A stretch of DNA of 21,024 nt, taken from NCBI GenBank assembly GCA_964609625.1, contig CAZSRS010000056.1:1-21024 (forward strand), given 5' to 3'. Positions 8,398 through 16,087 of this stretch are shown in pieces. The notes under the pieces are model-generated. The model was not told the origin of the DNA and made no database searches. It worked only from the letters and a program-made list of their open reading frames with translations. The position numbers were made by a program, and so were the translations under genes. The stretch is from G963674665 sp964609625 (lineage in GTDB: Bacteria > Desulfobacterota > Desulfovibrionia > Desulfovibrionales > Desulfovibrionaceae). Positions within the stretch are counted from its first letter, which is position 1; the number at the start of each line of letters is the position of its first letter.

Positions 8398-8916
8398 ATG
8401 GTCGACCTCAACCTGCTGGACATCGTTTTCTGCATCATTGCGGGGTATTTCCTTGTTCGTGGTCTATTCAGGGGCTTCATTGTCGAGGCGGCGGCCATTG
8501 CCGGAGTGGTCCTGGCCTTTGTTCTGGCCAACAAATACCACAGCTCCCTGACCCCTTACCTGCATCGCTATGTCACCACCTCGGGCTGGGGAGACACACT
8601 CGCCTACCTCATCGTCTTTCTCGGCGTCATGGTGGCCGCCACATTGATCGGCCGTCTGCTGCACAACCTCCTGGCCGCGCCGGAGAACTTCCTCAACACA
8701 GTCAGCGGCGGCTTCGTCGGTTTGACCAAGGGCGCCGCCATCTGTCTGATCCTGTTCATGCTCCTGAATACGTACCTCCCACAGGCCGAGTTCATCAAGG
8801 GGTCCTTTTTCGCCCCCCATCTCCAACACATGGCCGACAGCCTGCGTCCTTATATGCCCGATCACCTGGACATCCGGCAACTCCCACTGCCTGAACAGGT
8901 CCGCAACGGGCTCTGA
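8398..8916 (+). CDS. CvpA family membrane protein
   Basis: This is a 172-residue inner-membrane protein of the CvpA/colicin V production family. It shows the family's typical start (VDLNLLDIVFCIIAGYFLVR) and the RGLFRGFIVE motif at about 21-30. Four predicted transmembrane segments lie at about 6-24, 28-46, 64-86 and 104-124, followed by a soluble tail of about 45 residues. CvpA proteins are linked to envelope integrity and, in E. coli, to colicin V export and purF context. The molecular role is not settled. Only a poor ribosome site precedes the ATG at 8398. The gene lies 99 bp upstream of mazG on the same strand. A promoter-like element in the gap suggests that mazG can be transcribed separately. 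Confidence 0.85.
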   Translation: MVDLNLLDIVFCIIAGYFLVRGLFRGFIVEAAAIAGVVLAFVLANKYHSSLTPYLHRYVTTSGWGDTLAYLIVFLGVMVAATLIGRLLHNLLAAPENFLNTVSGGFVGLTKGAAICLILFMLLNTYLPQAEFIKGSFFAPHLQHMADSLRPYMPDHLDIRQLPLPEQVRNGL

Positions 8917-8927
8917 ACTTCCCCGAC

Positions 8928-8955
8928 GTGCGTTTCCGCAACTCTTGCAACGCAC
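8928..8955. promoter_or_regulatory. Inverted repeat overlapping the mazG -35 element
   Basis: GTGCGTT (8928-8934) and AACGCAC (8949-8955) are perfect 7-bp arms around a 14-nt centre. The right arm overlaps the proposed mazG -35 hexamer (8945-8950). It could be an operator or a weak terminator stem for the cvpA-like gene. No T-tract follows directly. Confidence 0.3.
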
Positions 8956-8973
8956 CCATGCCGGAAGTAGATT
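8945..8973 (+). promoter_or_regulatory. Possible sigma-70 promoter for mazG
   Basis: TTGCAA (8945-8950) and TAGATT (8968-8973) each match consensus at 4 of 6 positions with 17-bp spacing. Transcription would begin near 8980, leaving a leader of about 35 nt before the ATG at 9016. Confidence 0.4.
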
Positions 8974-9015
8974 TTTTGGCCCGAACATAACCGCACACAG
9001 CATGAAGGAGGAATC

Positions 9016-9795
9016 ATGAGTCAGGGATATGAACGCGTGCGCGACATCATCGACAGGCTGCTCGCTCCCGGAGGATGCCCGTGGGATCGCAAGCAGACGC
9101 CGCTGAGCCTCTGCGACTATGTGCTCGAAGAGGCCTTCGAGTTGGTGGAAGCCATTCGCGGGGGCACTGTCGCGGAGGCCATGGAAGAACTCGGTGACCT
9201 GGCCTTCCTGCTGCTGTTCATAGGCAAGCTCTATGAACGCGGCGGCGAATTCAGTACCGAGGAAGCACTGCAAGCCAATGCAGCCAAGATGATCCGCCGC
9301 CACCCCCATGTCTTCGGCGACCTGAAGATCGATACGCAGGATCAGCTCCTACGCAACTGGGAACGCATCAAACACGAGGAGAAGCAGGAAAATAATGCCG
9401 CTCAAGGCTGGTTCGACAGCCTCCCCAAGGGGCTTCCCCCCCTGCTCAAAGCCTATCGCATCCACTCCAAGGCCGCGCGCCTGGGCTTCACCTGGCCCGA
9501 CGACACCGCCGTGGAGGAACAGCTCGCCTCGGAATGGCACGAATTCCAGCATGCCCTGGCAGAAGAAGACCGTACCCGACAGGAGCAGGAATTCGGCGAC
9601 TACCTCTTCACCCTTGTGGAATTGGGACGACGCAAAGGCATCAAGGCCAATGCCGCTCTGCAACAAACTAACCTCCGCTTCCTCAGCCGCTTCGAGACCA
9701 TGGAACGGCTGGCAGCCGAACGCGGCTTGGATCTCCAGGCCCTGGACCTCGATGCCCTGAACGCGCTCTGGGAGCAAGCCAAGGATGGTGAGTGA
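9016..9795 (+). CDS. mazG: Nucleoside triphosphate pyrophosphohydrolase MazG
   Basis: This 259-residue cytoplasmic house-cleaning enzyme hydrolyses nucleoside triphosphates to monophosphates and pyrophosphate. Its length is close to that of the two-domain E. coli enzyme. The N-terminal domain has the CPWDRKQT motif (C21-T28). The metal-binding signature EExxE...ExxD is complete: E38, E39, E42, E58 and D61. The RRHPHVFGD motif typical of full-length MazG follows near residue 95, and a second MazG-like domain follows from about residue 120. The start is fixed by AAGGAGG at 9005-9011, four bases before the ATG. No toxin-antitoxin partner (mazE or mazF) is nearby. Confidence 0.95.
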   Translation: MSQGYERVRDIIDRLLAPGGCPWDRKQTPLSLCDYVLEEAFELVEAIRGGTVAEAMEELGDLAFLLLFIGKLYERGGEFSTEEALQANAAKMIRRHPHVFGDLKIDTQDQLLRNWERIKHEEKQENNAAQGWFDSLPKGLPPLLKAYRIHSKAARLGFTWPDDTAVEEQLASEWHEFQHALAEEDRTRQEQEFGDYLFTLVELGRRKGIKANAALQQTNLRFLSRFETMERLAAERGLDLQALDLDALNALWEQAKDGE

Positions 9796-9856
9796 AATAC
9801 ATCCAGGATTTGGAAAAAATTAAACAAAAATATTTTCCGTTTGCAAAAAAATACTG

Positions 9857-9885
9857 TTGACTTTTTTTTAAAGCGCCATTATCTC
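9857..9885 (+). promoter_or_regulatory. Possible promoter of the small membrane protein gene
   Basis: TTGACT (9857-9862, 5 of 6 consensus) lies in an AT-rich tract, 17 bp before TATCTC (9880-9885). The -10 is weak, with 3 of 6 matches. The surrounding A- and T-runs at 9820-9871 resemble an UP element. Confidence 0.4.
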
Positions 9886-9904
9886 CCCGTTCTCTTCTGA
9901 AGAC

Positions 9905-9959
9905 GTGCCGCTGCCCCCGGCCCTCCCGCCAGGAGCGGCACAAACACCCGGATTCCGGG
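9905..9959 (+). promoter_or_regulatory. Structured leader before the small ORF
   Basis: GTGCCGCT (9905-9912) and AGCGGCAC (9934-9941) form a perfect 8-bp stem with a 21-nt GC-rich loop. A 13-bp palindrome, CCCGGATTCCGGG (9947-9959), follows directly, 10 bp before the ATG at 9970. Together they could control translation of the small protein. I do not recognise a known riboswitch. Confidence 0.4.
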
Positions 9960-9969
9960 AAAGTCGGGA

Positions 9970-10071
9970 ATGAAAATGATCGGCTCCTACATCCTGCTTG
10001 GCGTGATCATCGCCGCCTCCATTCTGCTGTTCCGTCACATCGAAAAGATCTCCAAGTTCAACTCCAAATAG
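9970..10071 (+). CDS. Small single-helix membrane protein (33 aa)
   Basis: ATG at 9970 to TAG at 10069-10071 encodes 33 residues. Residues 4-21 are strongly hydrophobic (IGSYILLGVIIAASILLF). The tail is basic (RHIEKISKFNSK), which predicts a single inner-membrane helix with a cytoplasmic C-terminus. A second in-frame ATG at 9976 has GGGA at a better distance (6 nt), so the product may be 31 residues. The gene stands alone between a probable promoter with a structured leader and a strong terminator. That arrangement suggests a real, independently expressed small protein. I do not recognise the family. Confidence 0.6.
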   Translation: MKMIGSYILLGVIIAASILLFRHIEKISKFNSK

Positions 10072-10104
10072 CGCAGCTTCTGGGAACACACCCAGCAGGC
10101 CCTG

Positions 10105-10134
10105 AACGGGATCCGCTTTGCGGGTCCCGTTTTT
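10105..10134 (+). terminator. Intrinsic terminator
   Basis: AACGGGATCCGC (10105-10116) pairs with GCGGGTCCCGTT (10120-10131) in a 12-bp stem with one G-U pair and a TTT loop. A T-run ends at 10134. It terminates transcription of the small membrane protein gene. The remaining sequence up to 10363 shows no gene. Confidence 0.9.
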
Positions 10135-10305
10135 CATGTGCTTATTCCAGGCGCTCCGCCATATTGCCTGGAAGAGACACGATCGATTCCGGCTTTCCAT
10201 CGGCCAATAGGCTCGAAACGTGCGGCTTGCTTCCCTGTATGGTGGAGAATGAATCCAGGCGCGACAACCGTATAAAACATGCTGGCTAGTGTCTTGGTTT
10301 TGGGC

Positions 10306-10311
10306 TATAGT
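10306..10311 (+). promoter_or_regulatory. Possible -10 element of the signalling operon
   Basis: TATAGT matches the -10 consensus at 5 of 6 positions. The -35 position (TGGCTA, 10283-10288) is poor. Transcription from here would start near 10318 and would exclude the ATG codons at 10279 and 10289. That supports a later start for the binding-protein gene. Confidence 0.3.
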
Positions 10312-10363
10312 ACTCCAGACAAAGCGGCATATTCTTCCATTTTCAACAAGGCAGATACAGCCC

Positions 10364-11683
10364 GTGTTATCAGTGTCCCACCATCCGCTCAGCCCATCGG
10401 TCCAGTTACAGTTTCCACACGTACTCGTATTGTGTTTCACCCTGTTGTTCCTGGCCGGCTGCCCTCAGGCCGACAAGGAACGGGATGACAACAGTCGGAG
10501 CGTCCCCGGTGTCACCCCCACCGAAATACGTGTGGGCTCGTCCCTGGCCCTGAGCGGTCATGCGGGCTATCTCGGCACCGAGACCCTGCGCGGCGCTCAA
10601 ACCTACATTCAATATGTCAACGAATCCGGTGGAATACACGGAAGGACCATCTCGATCATCGCCCTTGACGACCGTTACGACCCCCCACTGTGCATCTCCA
10701 ACACACAGCGCCTCATCGTGGAGGAAAACGTCTTCTGCCTGTTCTGCTATGTGGGCACTCCCACGGCCGTGAAAATCCTCCCCCTGGTGGAAAAAGCCGG
10801 CATCCCGCTCATCGGCATGTTCACGGGCGCCAATGCCCTGCGTGAGCCGCACAACCCCATGATCATCAACGTCCGCGCCTCCTACTACCAGGAAACCGGC
10901 GCGGCCGTGAAACACCTTGTCGAAGACCTGGGCCTGACCAAGATCGCGGTCTTGTACCAGTACGACGCCTACGGTCTGGATGGCCTGCGGGGTTCTGAAT
11001 TCGCCCTGCAGAAATACGACTTGGCCCCGGTGGCCAAGGGATCGTACATCCGCGGCACCCTTGACGTGGAGGAAGGCCTGGAGGCCATCATGGCCTCCGA
11101 CGCCCAAGCCGTGGTCATGATCGGCACCTACGAACCCTGCGCAAAATTCATCCGGTTGGCCAAGGAGCAGCAGGATTCCCTGATCTTCTACAACGTCTCC
11201 TTCGTGGGCGCCGAGGAACTGGCACGATTGCTGGGACCCGAAGGTGACGGCGTCATCGTCAGCCAGGTCGTGCCGCCCCCCGAACTGGCGGAGACGCAGG
11301 AAATGCTCTCCACGGTGCGGCAATACCTCCGCCTGCTGCGGCGCTATTTCCCCGGGGAAAAGCCCAACTCCGTCAGCCTGGAAGGCTACTACAACGCCCT
11401 GGTGCTGGTGGAGGGGCTCAGGCGCGCTGGCAGGCACCCCACCCGAGAGGGTCTGATCAGTGCCATCGAGACCATTCAAAACTACCCCCTGGGCACGGAC
11501 ACCTCCCTGAACTTCGGTCCCACCGACCATCAAGGCATGGACCGGGTCTACTTCACACGCATCCACAAGGGCCGTCTCTTGCTCATCACGGACTGGCAAC
11601 AACTCGCTGCCATGTACGGCCTCACTCCGCCCACTGACAAAGTTCCCGAAGCGACAGAGGACACGACCGAAGCGGTCCAATAA
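10364..11683 (+). CDS. Periplasmic binding lipoprotein, Leu/Ile/Val-type (Peripla_BP_6-like)
   Basis: This is a branched-chain amino acid-type binding protein anchored as a lipoprotein. The frame is open from an ATG at 10289. I prefer the GTG at 10364 (AAGG at 10348-10351), giving 439 residues, because it leaves a more compact signal sequence. The hydrophobic stretch VLVLCFTLLFLAGC ends in a clear lipobox (LAGC). The mature part shows the family start TEIRVGSSLALSGHAGYLG, then LRGAQTYIQYVNESGGIHGR, which is diagnostic of this fold. No permease or ATPase genes follow. The stop codon overlaps the AAGGAGG ribosome site of a sensor kinase gene, so the two are cotranslated in one operon. I infer a ligand-sensing role. 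The start codon is uncertain. Confidence 0.85.
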   Translation: MLSVSHHPLSPSVQLQFPHVLVLCFTLLFLAGCPQADKERDDNSRSVPGVTPTEIRVGSSLALSGHAGYLGTETLRGAQTYIQYVNESGGIHGRTISIIALDDRYDPPLCISNTQRLIVEENVFCLFCYVGTPTAVKILPLVEKAGIPLIGMFTGANALREPHNPMIINVRASYYQETGAAVKHLVEDLGLTKIAVLYQYDAYGLDGLRGSEFALQKYDLAPVAKGSYIRGTLDVEEGLEAIMASDAQAVVMIGTYEPCAKFIRLAKEQQDSLIFYNVSFVGAEELARLLGPEGDGVIVSQVVPPPELAETQEMLSTVRQYLRLLRRYFPGEKPNSVSLEGYYNALVLVEGLRRAGRHPTREGLISAIETIQNYPLGTDTSLNFGPTDHQGMDRVYFTRIHKGRLLLITDWQQLAAMYGLTPPTDKVPEATEDTTEAVQ

Positions 11684-11695
11684 GGAGGTGCGCAC

Positions 11696-13549
11696 GTGGC
11701 TCTGCGGGATATGATCAAGTGGAATCTCAAAAACAAAATCCTGTTTTCCATCCTGGCGGTCATCATGCTCGTGAGCATTTTCATCGCCCTGCTCGCACGC
11801 TACATCCTTATTTCGAGCCTGACCCGGGAACTGGAAGTCCGCGGCTTGAGCATCGCCCACTCCATTGCCGAGCGCAGCACCGGCCCCATCCTGACCAAGG
11901 ACAAGCCCACCCTCATCAGCATGGTCTTCGAGGAATCCCAGGTCGGTGAACGCAAGACCCTGGTCGGCTACATCTTCATCCTGGACACCGAACAGGAAGT
12001 GCTGGCCAGCACCTTCATCCGCCCCTTTCCCGAACCCCTGCGCTACGCCAACATCATTCCTACCGGAAAAAAACACAGCATCAAACTGCTGGAGTTCGAG
12101 GACCAGTCAGCCTATGACGTAGCCGTTCCAGTCCTCGAGGGCATCTACGACGTGGGCAGCGTCCACGTGGGACTTTCCAAGGAGCACATCGACAGCGTCG
12201 TGGGCAAGCTGCGCATGACCTTTCTCTCCTTCATCGCCCTGATCATCCTGATTATGACCTTCATCACGGACAGGCTCTCGCGGAACATCACCCGCCCCAT
12301 AACGCAACTCATCAGGATGTCTGAAGAAATCAGTCGCGACAACCTGGACTTCCGCATCGAGATCCATGGCCGGGCTGGCGACGAGGTGCTGCAACTGGCC
12401 AACTCCTTCACCCGCATGGTGCAGCACATCAAGGAGTACCGCGACGAGATCAAGCGCTCGCAACAGAAATACCGCTCCCTGTTCCACAGCGGCCCGGACC
12501 CCATCTTTGTCCTGGACATCGACACCATGAAAATCCTCGACGCCAACCCCATGGCCGCCGAGGTTTACGGGTACCCGCGCAAGGAGCTGGTGGGCATGTC
12601 CTTTTCCGTCCTGGCCGGCGAAGAGGCCTCCAAGATCTCCTCGGCCTTTTCCAGCAAAGACGAGGAAGCACTTGCCAAATGCATTTTCTCCCCGCGCGCC
12701 ATCCACTATAAAAAGGGCAATTTTCCCTTCAATGTCAACATGCACGTTTGCGGCACCATTTACGAAGACAAACCCGCCATCATCACCTCCACCAACGACA
12801 TCACCGACTTGGTGGAAAAGGACGCGCAGCTGATTCAGGCCAGCAAGATGAAGACCCTGGGCGAGATGAGCGCCGGCATCGCCCATGAAATCAACCAGCC
12901 CCTCAATGCCATCAAGTTGGGCTGCGAGTACCTCTCCATGCTCATCGAACGCGGTGAATCCCCCCCCACGAACAAATTGCACCAAGTGTCCAAAGAACTC
13001 AGCGCCCAGGTGGACCGCGCTTCGGAAATCATCACCACCTTGCGGGAATTCGGGCGAAAGGCCGACCTGACCAAGGACAAGTTCGACATCTGCAAACCCC
13101 TGAAAGGCGTGATGCAGATCCTCAGCCAGCAGCTCAAGCTGGAGAATATCGAACTTCACCTGGAGTGTGCGGAAAACCTGCCACGTATCCTGGCCCACAA
13201 GAACCGCCTCGAGCAGGTGCTTTTCAATCTGGTGACCAATGCCAGGGATGCCATCAACATGCGTGACGAGAAGGACAACGGTTCCATGCCGCGCCGCATC
13301 GACATCACGACCTCGCTGCACAACGGACGCCCCACCATCACGCTGAGCGACACCGGCATCGGTATCCCCGAATCCAAGCTGGATAAAATCTTCGAGCCGT
13401 TCTACACTACCAAGGAAATCGGCAAGGGAATGGGGCTCGGCTTGGCCATATCTTACGGCATCGTCAAGGATTATCAGGGCGATATCAAGGTCAATAGCGT
13501 TGTCGGCAAAGGTACGACCTTCACGCTCAGTTTCCCCCCGGCTGATTGA
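11696..13549 (+). CDS. HAMP-PAS sensor histidine kinase
   Basis: This is a 617-residue membrane kinase. A GTG start at 11696 is fixed by AAGGAGG at 11682-11688, seven bases upstream. The next ATG at 11711 is too far. Transmembrane segment 1 is at about 14-36, the periplasmic sensor at about 37-172 and transmembrane segment 2 at about 174-192. A HAMP domain (about 193-246) and a PAS domain (about 256-372, with DPIFVLDIDTMKILDANPMA) follow. The HisKA H-box is GIAHEINQPLN (H397), of the NtrB/DctB type. The ATPase domain has N511 and N515, DTGIGIP (D552), FEPFYTTK, and the G2 motif GMGLGLA (578-584). All motifs are intact. The preceding lipoprotein may be its periplasmic ligand subunit, and the following gene is its likely response regulator. 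Confidence 0.92.
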   Translation: MALRDMIKWNLKNKILFSILAVIMLVSIFIALLARYILISSLTRELEVRGLSIAHSIAERSTGPILTKDKPTLISMVFEESQVGERKTLVGYIFILDTEQEVLASTFIRPFPEPLRYANIIPTGKKHSIKLLEFEDQSAYDVAVPVLEGIYDVGSVHVGLSKEHIDSVVGKLRMTFLSFIALIILIMTFITDRLSRNITRPITQLIRMSEEISRDNLDFRIEIHGRAGDEVLQLANSFTRMVQHIKEYRDEIKRSQQKYRSLFHSGPDPIFVLDIDTMKILDANPMAAEVYGYPRKELVGMSFSVLAGEEASKISSAFSSKDEEALAKCIFSPRAIHYKKGNFPFNVNMHVCGTIYEDKPAIITSTNDITDLVEKDAQLIQASKMKTLGEMSAGIAHEINQPLNAIKLGCEYLSMLIERGESPPTNKLHQVSKELSAQVDRASEIITTLREFGRKADLTKDKFDICKPLKGVMQILSQQLKLENIELHLECAENLPRILAHKNRLEQVLFNLVTNARDAINMRDEKDNGSMPRRIDITTSLHNGRPTITLSDTGIGIPESKLDKIFEPFYTTKEIGKGMGLGLAISYGIVKDYQGDIKVNSVVGKGTTFTLSFPPAD

Positions 13550-13569
13550 ACTTCCCAGAGGTGTCACGA

Positions 13570-14295
13570 ATGTATACCATCCTGCTCATCGACGACGAAC
13601 GTCCCTCCCTGGAAATGCTCAGCCTGTTCCTCAGTGCCTATGGGTATATCCCCCTGACCGCTGAAAACGGTGAACAAGGCATTGCCATCTTCAAGGAGTC
13701 ACGGCCCGAGATCGTGATGACGGACATCAAGATGCCAGGCATGGACGGCATTGAGGTGCTCAAGCAAATCAAGGCCATTGACCCGGCTACCGAGGTCATC
13801 ATGGTCACGGGGCACGGCGACATGGATCTGGCCATCCAGGCCCTGAACCTCAGCGCGACCGACTTCATCAACAAGCCCGTGCAGAAGGAATCCCTGGAAG
13901 CCGCGCTGCGCCGCGCCGAAGAGCGCCTCAGCGCCAGCGCCAAGGGCGAAAACGACATCAGGATAGTTTCCCGCAACGGCGTCGCAGTCATGGAAATACA
14001 CGGCAACATCACTTCCAGATCCGAACCCTTTCTCCAGGAAGCCTGCAACCGCCTGGTAGAGCAGGAACACAACCGCATCATCCTGCGTTTCGACGAAAAC
14101 GCCACCATCAACGGCGCGGGCATCGCGCTCCTGACTCAACTGCTGCTGGAAGGCACCAGAAAAGGCCAAAAGCTGGCCATCACCGGTGTCTCGGACAACT
14201 TCCGGAAGGTCTTCGACATCGTGGGCATCAGCAAATTCGCCATCCTCTGTGAAACAGAGGAACAGGCCTTTGCGGCGTTGCTGAAAAAGACCTGA
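13570..14295 (+). CDS. Response regulator with receiver and STAS domains
   Basis: This is a 241-residue regulator. The receiver domain (1-120) has the full active site: acidic pair D8-D9, phospho-acceptor D52 in MTDIKMPGMDG, T79 in MVTGHGD and K101 in NKP. The C-terminal part (about 135-241) is STAS-like, an anti-sigma-antagonist-type fold, with VSRNGVAVMEIHGNIT and the DENATINGAGIALLTQ segment. There is no DNA-binding domain, so output is likely through protein-protein contact, such as partner switching. The ATG at 13570 has GAGG (13558-13561) eight bases upstream. A start at 13546 would overlap the kinase gene and lacks a ribosome site. The gene sits 20 bp after the kinase and is its probable phosphorylation target. 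Confidence 0.88.
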   Translation: MYTILLIDDERPSLEMLSLFLSAYGYIPLTAENGEQGIAIFKESRPEIVMTDIKMPGMDGIEVLKQIKAIDPATEVIMVTGHGDMDLAIQALNLSATDFINKPVQKESLEAALRRAEERLSASAKGENDIRIVSRNGVAVMEIHGNITSRSEPFLQEACNRLVEQEHNRIILRFDENATINGAGIALLTQLLLEGTRKGQKLAITGVSDNFRKVFDIVGISKFAILCETEEQAFAALLKKT

Positions 14296-14306
14296 CAGGT
14301 ATTGCC

Positions 14307-16043
14307 ATGGGCTCGACTCCCCTGACGCACAGCCTGAGCCGCCGGCAACTGGCCGACAACCTGGAGCAGGCCAAGGCATCTCACGACGAACTGGACAAGC
14401 GGGTCTTCCAACTCAACATCCTCTACCAGTCCGCCAAGGAACTCGCCGACCTCGCCGATCCCAGGGAACTCGCCAAGGCCTTCCTCCTCAACTGCATGGG
14501 GGGCGTCGGTGCCGGCTTGGGTTTCCTGGTACTCAAGGCCCCTGCCTGGGAAGGGGGCATGGTCACCACCCTTGGACTGACCACGGAAGCACGAGAGCGC
14601 CTCGAGGCCGTGCTCTCTACCGGCGACTTTCCCATTCCCGACGAGGCCTCACCGCAATCGGCGCAAGTATTGATGCGTGACGCCCCCGGCGCGGATGAAT
14701 CCTTTCCCAGGGAGACCGCCATCGTCTTCGGCTGGAAATCCGAATCCGGCATGGCCGGCCTGCTGGGCCTGGGCCCCCGAATCTCCGGGCTCCCCTACGA
14801 CGCGGAAGTCACCAACTTCCTGCAAAACCTCCTGCATACATTCTCCCAGGCCCTGAACAACGCCGTGGCCGGCGAAACCATCTCCCTACTCAACCGTGAC
14901 CTCCTGGATAAAAACCTCCAGCTGGAGCTGGCACTGCACCAAGCCAAAGAAGCCCAGGCCCACCTCGACCGTCGCATCTTTCACCTCCACACCCTGTACG
15001 ACACCAGCCTCGAACTCTCCCTGCTGCACGACGTGAAGGCCATGCTCGACACCTTCAGCCTGCTGCTCCAGGGCGCCTTCAGCCTCGAGGGAGATTGCAT
15101 CCTGCTCTACGACCAGCGCAACGAGGAACTGCTCCAAACCTTGCGCGGCGACGTGACCTACACTCCCGGCTTCACAGTGGAACAGGCCAAGGCCTTGCTC
15201 TTCAAAAGCATCAGCGCCTCCGCGTTCGAACGACTCCAACCCCTGAGCGCCCAGTTCCTCACCCCGGAGACCTTTGCAGACGACCCGCCCACCCTGCCCT
15301 TTTCCCTCCACCGTACCCTGCTCTTCCGCGTGGATGAACACTGCCTGGGCCTGTTTTTCCTCGGTGCCAAACTCACCCAGGAAGAAATGAGCGAGGAAGA
15401 GGCCGGCGTGCTGCTCACACTCGTCCACAACTTCCTGGTTTTTCTTGAAAAAGCCCGCTCCTTCGAGATCATCCAGCGACTGAACCAAGACCTCAACGCT
15501 CGCAACGTCGAACTCCAGAACACCCTCGACGAACTCACGGCCAGCCGAGGACGCGTCGAGATGCTGGAGCGTGCCGGAGCCAGACTGCGCTCCATGCTGC
15601 AACGCGAGGCCGAACGCATCGGCCGCGTCTCCAAATGGGACTTCATCTGGCTCCTTGCCGCCAGCCTGCTTCTGGGAGTGCTCTTCAACGCCAACAATCC
15701 CAATGGCGTGGAACTTATTCCAGAGGTCATGCGCCACACCACCCCCCCCATGATCAGCCCGGACCAGGCCAAGGAACTCCTCAAGCGCGGCGCGGTGCTG
15801 GTCGATGCGAGGCCGGCGGCCTTTTACGAGCAAGGACATGCCGAAGGGAGCATAAATATGCCCCCCACCCTCTTCGATTTCATCTACTCCATGCGCTTCG
15901 GAGAACTGGACCTGGATGCGCCCATCGTTGTTTACGGCCGCACCATCTCACGGCTGTACGATGCCGAAGTGGCGCAACGTCTCAGAGCCCAGGGCCACGA
16001 GAACATCCTCATCCTCGAGTCATGGGCGGGAGAGCGGTTTTAA
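14307..16043 (+). CDS. GAF-GAF-transmembrane protein with degenerate rhodanese domain
   Basis: This 578-residue protein has an unusual order. A coiled coil comes first (about 12-45), then a GAF-like domain (about 46-190), a second coiled coil (about 195-230), and a second GAF-like domain (about 231-385). A third coiled coil (about 386-440), a single transmembrane helix (445-461) and a C-terminal rhodanese-like domain (about 484-578) follow. The N-terminal part should be cytoplasmic and the rhodanese domain periplasmic. The rhodanese shows VLVDARPAAFYEQGHAEGSI and VVYGRTISR. The loop position normally held by the catalytic Cys is Gly (G544), so sulfurtransferase activity is unlikely. The protein ends abruptly after ILESWAGERF. 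It starts 11 bp after the response regulator gene and is likely part of the same operon. Confidence 0.8.
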   Translation: MGSTPLTHSLSRRQLADNLEQAKASHDELDKRVFQLNILYQSAKELADLADPRELAKAFLLNCMGGVGAGLGFLVLKAPAWEGGMVTTLGLTTEARERLEAVLSTGDFPIPDEASPQSAQVLMRDAPGADESFPRETAIVFGWKSESGMAGLLGLGPRISGLPYDAEVTNFLQNLLHTFSQALNNAVAGETISLLNRDLLDKNLQLELALHQAKEAQAHLDRRIFHLHTLYDTSLELSLLHDVKAMLDTFSLLLQGAFSLEGDCILLYDQRNEELLQTLRGDVTYTPGFTVEQAKALLFKSISASAFERLQPLSAQFLTPETFADDPPTLPFSLHRTLLFRVDEHCLGLFFLGAKLTQEEMSEEEAGVLLTLVHNFLVFLEKARSFEIIQRLNQDLNARNVELQNTLDELTASRGRVEMLERAGARLRSMLQREAERIGRVSKWDFIWLLAASLLLGVLFNANNPNGVELIPEVMRHTTPPMISPDQAKELLKRGAVLVDARPAAFYEQGHAEGSINMPPTLFDFIYSMRFGELDLDAPIVVYGRTISRLYDAEVAQRLRAQGHENILILESWAGERF

Positions 16044-16087
16044 CCCTTGTTTTCTTCCCTGGCGGGCCTACGCCTCACGGAATTGCA

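Noticed and set aside
10283..10297. Possible sigma-54 promoter (TGGC...TTGG) before the signalling operon
   Set aside because: The -24 GG is present at the right spacing but the -12 GC is GG. The match is too weak to list as a feature.
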